Assembly (NCBI GenBank): GCA_947165115.1
Contig: CAMUZD010000062.1
Span: forward strand, 1-8,071
Direction of reading: 5' to 3'
DNA: 8,071 nucleotides
Origin: an uncultured Clostridia bacterium
GTDB taxonomy: Bacteria > Bacillota > Clostridia > Oscillospirales > Acutalibacteraceae
Below are positions 1 to 5,413 of the stretch, piece after piece (position 1 is the stretch's first letter; every line of letters begins with the position of its first letter). The position numbers and the translations under genes are program-made. The notes below the pieces were generated by a model. That model worked only from the letters and a program-made list of their open reading frames with translations. It was not told the DNA's origin and made no database searches.

Positions 1-2
1 AG

Positions 3-185
3 AAAGGGCTTACTGTCGGTCTGCTCAATGCAGTTATGGAAAAAGCTGTTGAAATGCCGATATATCAGAAGCAGATTATAACGGCATATTCAACTGATAC
101 GGTTTCATCCGAATCTGTTGATTCGGTATCGGACTGCGACGGTTACGCTTACGCAGTTGCCGAACTTCAAATAAACGAAAAATAA
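3..185 (+). CDS. C-terminal fragment of an unrecognised protein
   Basis: Frame 3 is open from the window edge to a TAA at 183-185, directly followed by a second in-frame TAA. The other two forward frames hit stops within the first 81 bases. The 61 visible residues begin KGLTVGLLNAVMEKAVEMP and end in AVAELQINEK. They include a serine/aspartate-rich stretch (TVSSESVDSVSDCDG) and no membrane segment or motif that I recognise. The start and most of the protein lie outside the window. A strong hairpin terminator begins 7 bases after the stop, which supports this being the true 3' end of a gene. I do not assign a function. It is convergent with the hydrolase operon, so a shared role cannot be inferred. 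Confidence 0.7.
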   Translation, partial: KGLTVGLLNAVMEKAVEMPIYQKQIITAYSTDTVSSESVDSVSDCDGYAYAVAELQINEK

Positions 186-191
186 TAAGTT

Positions 192-232
192 AAAAACACA
201 CCTTCCTGCCTTATACCGGAAGGTGTGTTTTT
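192..232. terminator. Bidirectional intrinsic terminator
   Basis: A perfect 15-bp inverted repeat pairs 192-206 with 218-232 around an 11-base loop. The outer five pairs are A:T, so the arm gives a U-tract on either strand. It sits between the stop of the rightward partial gene (185) and the stop of the leftward hydrolase gene (242), so it can end transcription from both sides. Confidence 0.92.
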
Positions 233-241
233 CGGAATGGT

Positions 242-2734
242 TTATTTTGATTTCCTTTGAGCTTTTATTATATGCATAACTGCTTTTGATCCTTTTGTGA
301 TATAATTCAGAAGATTGCCTTGAATCCCGTTTAATACGGGATTTTTCATTTTTTCTCCCGTTTCGCCGGTTTCTCTGAATTCCGTGAAGCGCACATTGTC
401 ACCGTAATACGGAGTAAGCAACGCGTCGGCGGGAGCTGTTATAACGCAACCGTCCGCGAATGCGCAGGCCTCATCTACAGTATCTTTATCCGGCTCTGCC
501 CCGTCAAAGAATTTCAGCATCATTATCGCAGTCTCTTCGACTCCGTTATATGCCGGGGCGAGAGATTTTCCCTGAGGGGCTATCAGCGTATAAACATTGA
601 GTATCTCGTCTTTTCCTCTGCCGATGTGATGCCGCTGCTTACCGTAAAAGTGTCCGAAGGGATTCAGGTGAATATCACCGCTCTCATCAAGGCGCATGGG
701 GCAGTGCGCCATGGAATTGAGCACCTGTCTGGAATTTGCAAGCAGCATACCGCACTTATTGTCGGTGATGCCGATAAATCCGCCGGTCAGATGGTGATTG
801 AAAGAGTCGAGCGATTTATTCTTTTCATCCGCTTTCCTGAATGAATCCGCTCTGTATGAGGAGACGTCTCCCATAAAATTGCGCTTGATTATTCTCTTGT
901 TGCTTCCAGGCAACGGTGTCAGCATAAACGGCACCGCTTCGCTCCATTTCATATCGGTAAATCTGCCGAGCGTCGAGTTTTCGGTTGAAATAGAATCGTT
1001 TTCCGGAGTATAAGGGTATTTAACGCTTGATTTTATGAATATTGAATCATATGAGCCGAATGTATAGAAATCATATATGAAACTGCCGCCCGATATTTCT
1101 CCGGGCAAATGTATTTCGCCTGTTACTCTGACGGCTTTGCCGTTTCCGGAAACAGGCAGAGCTTTCGCGCCCATATAATCAAATTTGTATTTTTTTCCGG
1201 AATAAGTCAGATAACTCTGCAGAAAATCTTCTCCTCCGATTTGAGAACCGTTGAATGTTACTTTCTTGATGCATTTTTCCGGATCGAATTCCATTACGGC
1301 TTTTTCCGTTTCAAGCAAAAGATTGCAAGCTTCACCGTCAGATTTATTCTCGGTTACTTCGATTATGTATTTATCTTTAAGTGTCCCGAATATCATAAGC
1401 GCAAAGACGGTGTTTTCTTTATCTTCTACGGGAATAATAATATAATCTTCAAGTCCGTCGCCCTTTAAGCCGATACTTTCTGCTTTATCGGTCCCCATGT
1501 ATTTAAGCTGCGCCGATTGCAGAAGTGAACCGTTAATATTATGAACCGTTATTATGTCTGTTTCGGGAAGGGAGGCCGATTCATTTTTGATTATCCTTTC
1601 AGCGAGCTCATTTGCCGTCTTTTCACGCTCGATATTAAGAACCGGCGTAGCCAGCCCGAAATGAGTGGTAGAGAGCAGAAGCACTCGGTCATTGAATGAT
1701 GCGCATTCCGAATCTTTTTGCGCGTTTACCATTGACATAGCCCTTGAGCGCTCTATTGCGGTCCATATTTTTCTGTTATAAGGTTTTTCAGACCAGGAGG
1801 CATATCCGGTAAAATTACCGTCTGCAGTATCCTGCGTAAAGTCGATTTTTCCGGCAGGGGAGTGTGCGTCAAGGTATCCGCCGGGCGTATCGAATACAAT
1901 ATAATTAAGATCGGCAATTTCCTTTACAAGGCCGTGAATTCCATCGGTATTCGCTATCCTGTGACCGACCAAAGGAAGATTCATCGTTTCCCAGAAAATC
2001 GCATCGGCATCCATATTGATGAATATGAAAAGGTCTCTGTTGATTTCTCCGCTTTCCTGCTTCTTTCTCAGGTCCTTAACCCATTTTCTCAGACAGCCCG
2101 CATCGCAAATATCGGCGTTGCTGTAGGTCGGGATAATAGTGATTTCATCGCCTTTATATGAATATATAAGGGGATTATACGCCTTTTCGTCATCGAGCAG
2201 AGGAATGATTGTCCTGAACGCGTCAAACGGCACGCATGAATAATATAGACAGAGTGCGCGGACACCGCATTTTTTATATACCGCAACGTCTGAAGGCGTA
2301 AACATTACCTCCTGAGGCCTTACAGTCATCTCGCATTTACCGAAAAGGTCAGCAATTCCGCTTCCCTGCGGATTTGTTACTGCGAGCTTTATTGAAGCGG
2401 TCAGCTCATCCTCGTTCATAGCCGACAGAGCGCCGTTGCTGTATCCCATTATTATATTCTCATCGCCGTATTTTTCTGTGCGGAATCTTATGCCCTCGAT
2501 AATATCGGGAGCGTGCTCAGGCAGAATCTTTTCAAGCGAAAAGAAATTTTCGCTGTCCCAGGTTGCCTTGACGGGTATTCCCTCTTCGTTGAGTTCGTTC
2601 AGTTTTTCGATTATATGGCGTATGATTCTTATGTCTGAGCCGAAACCGAGACCGTCGGGCGTGTCGCCCCTGTAGGAATGATAGCAGTTTACGTGAAAGC
2701 CGAAACCTATGTGAATTGTGTTTTCTTTTGACAT
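242..2734 (-). CDS. GH57-like glycoside hydrolase with GH38-type beta-sandwich
   Basis: 830 residues, no signal peptide or membrane segment, so predicted cytosolic. Seen: the first 330 residues carry an ordered set of motifs like those of GH57 enzymes. These are FGFHVN (His14), IIMGYSNGA (about 95-102, like the 'GqvEil..gy' motif), RPQEVMFTP with Glu142, INMDADAIFWE with Asp242 (compare 'lDGEnaWE'), and SWSEKPYNRKIWTAIERSR (about 313-331). In GH57 the Glu and Asp at these places are the nucleophile and acid/base, and both are present here. Motif 1 has HVN instead of the usual HQP. The rest (about 470-770) looks like the beta-sandwich that follows the barrel in GH38-type alpha-mannosidases (for example YDFYTFGSYDSIFIKSSV). 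Likely role: cleaving an imported oligosaccharide or glycoside; the substrate is unknown. It is the last gene of the leftward operon, 51 bases after the membrane-protein gene. A GTG three codons upstream (2743) is possible, but it lies inside the ribosome binding site, so the ATG was chosen. Alternative: a GH38-superfamily member rather than true GH57. Confidence 0.8.
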   Translation of the reverse strand: MSKENTIHIGFGFHVNCYHSYRGDTPDGLGFGSDIRIIRHIIEKLNELNEEGIPVKATWDSENFFSLEKILPEHAPDIIEGIRFRTEKYGDENIIMGYSNGALSAMNEDELTASIKLAVTNPQGSGIADLFGKCEMTVRPQEVMFTPSDVAVYKKCGVRALCLYYSCVPFDAFRTIIPLLDDEKAYNPLIYSYKGDEITIIPTYSNADICDAGCLRKWVKDLRKKQESGEINRDLFIFINMDADAIFWETMNLPLVGHRIANTDGIHGLVKEIADLNYIVFDTPGGYLDAHSPAGKIDFTQDTADGNFTGYASWSEKPYNRKIWTAIERSRAMSMVNAQKDSECASFNDRVLLLSTTHFGLATPVLNIEREKTANELAERIIKNESASLPETDIITVHNINGSLLQSAQLKYMGTDKAESIGLKGDGLEDYIIIPVEDKENTVFALMIFGTLKDKYIIEVTENKSDGEACNLLLETEKAVMEFDPEKCIKKVTFNGSQIGGEDFLQSYLTYSGKKYKFDYMGAKALPVSGNGKAVRVTGEIHLPGEISGGSFIYDFYTFGSYDSIFIKSSVKYPYTPENDSISTENSTLGRFTDMKWSEAVPFMLTPLPGSNKRIIKRNFMGDVSSYRADSFRKADEKNKSLDSFNHHLTGGFIGITDNKCGMLLANSRQVLNSMAHCPMRLDESGDIHLNPFGHFYGKQRHHIGRGKDEILNVYTLIAPQGKSLAPAYNGVEETAIMMLKFFDGAEPDKDTVDEACAFADGCVITAPADALLTPYYGDNVRFTEFRETGETGEKMKNPVLNGIQGNLLNYITKGSKAVMHIIKAQRKSK

Positions 2735-2738
2735 TTCT

Positions 2739-2745
2739 CTCACCC
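2739..2745 (-). promoter_or_regulatory. Ribosome binding site that fixes the hydrolase start
   Basis: On the minus strand GGGTGAG precedes ATG (2734) by 4 bases. The alternative GTG start (2743) is itself part of this purine-rich stretch and has no ribosome binding site of its own, so the ATG is preferred. The match to AGGAGG is imperfect, which suggests weaker translation than for the two genes upstream. Confidence 0.55.
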
Positions 2746-2756
2746 GTAATGAATAA

Positions 2757-2773
2757 GGCGGTCAGAGACCGCC
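2757..2773 (-). promoter_or_regulatory. Intercistronic hairpin, possible attenuator or mRNA-stabilising element
   Basis: A perfect 7-bp GC-rich stem (GGCGGTC / GACCGCC) with a 3-base loop fills most of the gap between the membrane-protein gene and the hydrolase gene. On the leftward transcript it is followed by TTATTCATT, a weak U-rich tail, and then by the hydrolase ribosome binding site. It may be a leaky terminator that lowers hydrolase expression, or a barrier to 3' exonuclease that uncouples the two messages. Which of these applies cannot be told from sequence. Confidence 0.55.
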
Positions 2774-2785
2774 CGTGATTAATGT

Positions 2786-3682
2786 TTACATTTCATCATT
2801 ATAGAATTTGTATAATGACGATGTGTCGCAGGATTTATTGGCGACATACCAGCTGTGACCGATTCTGACAACCGTAATCTCAATGCCCTCGAGCTTGAGT
2901 TCGCCGTTGACAAGCACGTTGACTTTTACGGTTTTCGCCTCTGCGATTTCCGCATCGATTCCGTATTCGCCGATATCGGGGATATCTGCGTTCTCGGCAG
3001 AAACGGCTTCGGTCTTGATTTCATAATCATCTCCGAATAATTCCTGATACTTTCCTTTGACGGCTTCCTTCGTCTGAACTCCGGTATTCTTGTCGAATTC
3101 ATCTTCGCAGCCCGTCAGGCTTTCACCGTATTTCGAGAGATTGGCTTCAAACGTCGTAAAAAAAGCCTCATCATCGAAGTAATCGTCTTCAAATATTTCT
3201 TTCCTTACCTTTTTAAGTTCTGAAATATATGCTTTGAAAATTGCGTCATAATTGTCAAATCCGTTGTTCTCTCTCACAAGGTCAAGAAAACAGCCGTACA
3301 TTCTCTCTGTAACTTTGCCCTGAAGAGAACCGTCATCATTGAGAGTTTTTTCGCCTTTTAGCTCTTTGTCATTAAGGCCTTTGAGATCTTTGGTAGAGTC
3401 GCCGGGCTTGTAGTTTTCATAGATTTCGGGATAAATATAGTTATTGCGTATGAAATCGCCGAATTTGCCTTCATAGCTCAGCAGACTGTTTTTATATGCG
3501 TTGTAGCCGTCTCCGCTCTGGACTATTGTATCAACATAGAGGCGAGCGGTCTTTTCGGGGCTCAGTGCGGTGTATCTTGAGGTGTATGCGAAGAGGGTAA
3601 GAGCGACAAGTGCGGCGGCAACTATGATTATAGCAAAAATGCCGTAAACTTTTGTGTTGAATTCTTTTTTATTTTCAGCCAT
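2786..3682 (-). CDS. Single-pass membrane protein of unknown function in transporter-hydrolase operon
   Basis: 298 residues. A short basic N-terminus (KKEFNTK) precedes one strong hydrophobic segment at about 13-33 with no evident signal-peptidase site or lipobox cysteine. This predicts an N-in anchor with about 260 residues outside the cell. The outside part is acidic and lysine-rich, has three cysteines (131, 192, 285), looks mostly helical between about 40 and 220, and ends in a strand-rich stretch at about 250-283 (VKVNVLVNG, then EITVVRIGHSWYVAN). That ending resembles the core of small NTF2- or DUF4878-like extracellular domains, but only loosely. I do not recognise the family. The gene lies 13 bases behind the GPH transporter stop, with its AGGAGG overlapping that stop, so the two are probably translationally coupled. 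A role as transporter accessory or substrate-capture protein is inference from position only. Confidence 0.85.
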   Translation of the reverse strand: MAENKKEFNTKVYGIFAIIIVAAALVALTLFAYTSRYTALSPEKTARLYVDTIVQSGDGYNAYKNSLLSYEGKFGDFIRNNYIYPEIYENYKPGDSTKDLKGLNDKELKGEKTLNDDGSLQGKVTERMYGCFLDLVRENNGFDNYDAIFKAYISELKKVRKEIFEDDYFDDEAFFTTFEANLSKYGESLTGCEDEFDKNTGVQTKEAVKGKYQELFGDDYEIKTEAVSAENADIPDIGEYGIDAEIAEAKTVKVNVLVNGELKLEGIEITVVRIGHSWYVANKSCDTSSLYKFYNDEM

Positions 3683-3690
3683 CGTTCCCG

Positions 3691-3697
3691 CCTCCTT
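3691..3697 (-). promoter_or_regulatory. Ribosome binding site overlapping upstream stop codon
   Basis: Minus-strand AAGGAGG, 8 bases before the ATG at 3682, uses the last two bases of the transporter's TAA stop (3698-3696). Ribosomes ending on the transporter are thus placed at the next start, which favours coupled translation of transporter and membrane protein. Confidence 0.85.
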
Positions 3698-5192
3698 AAT
3701 TATTCTTTTCGGCAGTTTCCGGTTCTTCAGTGCTTTCCGAATCTGCTGCCTGTGCGCGTCTCTCCATTAGCTCTTTGACTATTCTGTCCTTCTTCTCGCC
3801 GACCATATCGTAGAAAAGAATCGGAGCGCCCTGGAGAATGACGAATACTGCGGGGATAATCGTATAAATCATCAGGAATTTATTAAGAGTCGGATCGCTC
3901 TGCGGAGCGTAAGCGACATTCGCGTCGGTCGATACAAGATAACCCGACCAGGTGTAGAGCAGCCAGGGGCCGAGCGCCTTGGTGCAGGCTGATGCTACCT
4001 TTGCGAAAAGGCCGTAGCCGGCGTATGCCGTGCCTTCCTGCCTCTTGCCGGTTTTCCATTCGATTTCGTCAACGCAGTCCGCAATCATGATATTCGGCGT
4101 AACGTTGGTGTTGCCGTGCTGAATTCCGCAGAAGAAGTTGAGAATCAGGAACGGAACTATAAGCGCGCTTCTGAAGCCGATGCCCGTAGCAACAAAATAG
4201 AGAATCGCGAGCGTTGATGCGCCGTAAACGCAGAAAATGATGAAAGTCTGCTTTGTCGAGAATTTTTTTAGAACGAAGTTTACAAGCAGGGTGCCGACCG
4301 CAGTGCCTATACCCATCGGAAGAAGAAGAGCGAGCTTGAGATCTTTTGAGCCGAGCAGATAAATTGCTATATAAAGCGAAACCGTGCCGTAAACGCCTCT
4401 GCCGAAACCGGTAAGCTTTGTAAGCGAAACCATGAGCAGATTCTTATTTGTGAAAACGACCTTGACCGCATCTTTGAGCGAGACCTTTTCTCTTGTGAAA
4501 GGAACTCTTTCTTTATTGTTGATGAAGAAGATCATTACGAAAATAATGAATCCGAGTGCGCAGATTGCGGTGGAAATAATCAAATCAAGTCCCTGGGCTT
4601 CTGCATTTTTGAACTGCTGCTGGCCCATGAAAGCCTTCATCAGTATACCGACTACCATTACGACCACCATGCCGCCCGACTGGCCGACGCTCTTCATAAA
4701 TGAAGCTATCGAAATCGCGCTCGATCTCTCGCTCGGTTCGGGGGAGCAGAGCGCTCCGAAACATTCTGCCGGTCTTTCAACCGCGCAGCCGACTGTCGTA
4801 TAGAGCGAGTAAACGATATACATCCAGATGATGGCGAAGGTCTGATTATTTGTATTCGGAGCGACAAAAACGAGCATTGCTATAATCGCGAGCGGAATTG
4901 CTCCGAAGCCGATCCAGGGCTTAACCTTGCCAAGTCTGGTCCTGGTATTGTCGATAAGGTAACCGGTAATCAGTTCCATTACCGCGCCGATTATACCGGC
5001 TACGAGGAATACCGTTGAAATGTTGCTTGAGATTACCGAGCTGTCAAATCCCTTGCCCTTGAATGCGAAATCCGCAAAGAAGGTCTGGGTGTAATCCGGC
5101 ATCCAGCCCGTCAGCAGGGCAACGCCGAAAAGCCCGATACCGAAAGTGAAGATTTCGGATTTTTTCATGAATTTCTTCTTTTCGTTATCCAC
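3696..5192 (-). CDS. Divergent GPH/MelB-family MFS sugar transporter
   Basis: 498 residues, about 12 hydrophobic segments, cytoplasmic-membrane transporter. Family evidence: the loop-2/3 motif DNTRTRLGKVKPW (81-93) and the C-half motif IADCVDEIEWKTGKRQEGTAYAG, both hallmarks of glycoside-pentoside-hexuronide:cation symporters (MelB, YicJ, XynB-type carriers). Aligned by eye to MelB, the helix-II cation-site residues Asp55 and Asp59 are Gly69 and Glu73. Helix-I Asp19 is Ala25, and the helix-IV Asp124 region reads VERPAE (Glu139). It may therefore couple differently from MelB, act as a facilitator, or carry an unusual substrate. A charged 35-residue tail follows the last helix. Start: GTG at 5192, with AAAGGAG 8 bases upstream; the next ATG (codon 9) lacks a ribosome binding site. 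First gene of a leftward operon with a membrane protein and a GH57-like hydrolase, so the cargo is probably an oligosaccharide or glycoside. The exact substrate is unknown. Confidence 0.9.
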   Translation of the reverse strand: MDNEKKKFMKKSEIFTFGIGLFGVALLTGWMPDYTQTFFADFAFKGKGFDSSVISSNISTVFLVAGIIGAVMELITGYLIDNTRTRLGKVKPWIGFGAIPLAIIAMLVFVAPNTNNQTFAIIWMYIVYSLYTTVGCAVERPAECFGALCSPEPSERSSAISIASFMKSVGQSGGMVVVMVVGILMKAFMGQQQFKNAEAQGLDLIISTAICALGFIIFVMIFFINNKERVPFTREKVSLKDAVKVVFTNKNLLMVSLTKLTGFGRGVYGTVSLYIAIYLLGSKDLKLALLLPMGIGTAVGTLLVNFVLKKFSTKQTFIIFCVYGASTLAILYFVATGIGFRSALIVPFLILNFFCGIQHGNTNVTPNIMIADCVDEIEWKTGKRQEGTAYAGYGLFAKVASACTKALGPWLLYTWSGYLVSTDANVAYAPQSDPTLNKFLMIYTIIPAVFVILQGAPILFYDMVGEKKDRIVKELMERRAQAADSESTEEPETAEKNN

Positions 5193-5200
5193 TTGTTTTG

Positions 5201-5207
5201 CTCCTTT
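5201..5207 (-). promoter_or_regulatory. Ribosome binding site supporting the GTG start
   Basis: Minus-strand AAAGGAG lies 8 bases before GTG (5192). No ATG lies at a comparable distance, so this site decides the non-ATG start of the first transporter. Confidence 0.85.
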
Positions 5208-5233
5208 CCGAAAGCAAAATTAACTACCCGATT

Positions 5234-5262
5234 ATTATATATTAAATGCGGTAAAATTACAA
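5234..5262 (-). promoter_or_regulatory. SigA-type promoter of the leftward operon
   Basis: Minus strand: -35 TTGTAA (5262-5257), 17-bp spacer, perfect -10 TATAAT (5239-5234). The expected start is near 5227, giving a leader of about 35 bases before the GTG. This is the only strong leftward promoter I see for the three-gene operon. Confidence 0.8.
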
Positions 5263-5297
5263 TAATATTTTTCAATCATTAAATCAACCAAATCGCA

Positions 5298-5383
5298 GGC
5301 GGATTTATTATCACTTATTACTATTGAATTTGATTTTTCTTTATAGTAAAATAATATGGATATAGTATAAGGAGAAATCCGCC
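5298..5383. repeat. Spaced inverted repeat flanking the rightward promoter
   Basis: GGCGGATTT (5298-5306) is the exact reverse complement of AAATCCGCC (5375-5383), 68 bases apart. The hexamer ATCGCA lies next to both arms (5292-5297 and 5386-5391), in the same orientation. The arms flank the rightward promoter, at about -60 and about +20 relative to its expected start. A pair of operator half-sites or looping sites for an unseen regulator is possible. A 9-base match in a region this short also has roughly a one-in-ten chance of arising at random. Confidence 0.35.
5324..5352 (+). promoter_or_regulatory. SigA-type promoter of the rightward symporter gene
   Basis: -35 TTGAAT (5324-5329), 17-bp spacer, -10 TAAAAT (5347-5352). 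The expected start is near 5359, with a leader of about 55 bases before the ATG at 5414. Other AT-rich hexamers nearby (for example TATAGT at 5361) could serve as alternative -10 boxes. The leader has an unused AAGGAG (5369-5374) with no start codon at a workable distance. Confidence 0.65.
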
Positions 5384-5413
5384 GTATCGCAAATTCTTTT
5401 TAGGAGTGGTTAT

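Noticed and set aside
1109..1468. Rightward open frame of 119 codons opposite the hydrolase gene
   Set aside because: Antisense to the beta-sandwich part of a continuous 830-codon gene, with no ribosome binding site or recognisable product.
2303..2312. Internal AGGAGG followed by ATG within the hydrolase gene (minus strand)
   Set aside because: The spacing between the purine tract and ATG is only 2-3 bases, and the bases encode the conserved QEVM residues around the putative catalytic Glu, so an internal start is unlikely.
2741..2743. GTG as the hydrolase start
   Set aside because: It lies within the ribosome binding site of the ATG at 2734 and has no site of its own. It would add only three residues.
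4432..4803. Rightward open frame of 123 codons opposite the first transporter
   Set aside because: Antisense to conserved GPH helices. Its Thr/Ile/Pro-rich translation is typical of shadows of membrane-protein genes.
5355..5369. Four-codon reading frame (ATG to TAA) in the leader of the rightward symporter gene
   Set aside because: It begins at or before the expected transcription start and has no ribosome binding site, so it is unlikely to be a leader peptide.
5363..5413. Possible riboswitch or structured leader before the symporter gene
   Set aside because: The leader is only about 55 bases and contains no convincing stem. The 9-base arm at 5375-5383 pairs only with sequence upstream of the promoter, which is not in this transcript.
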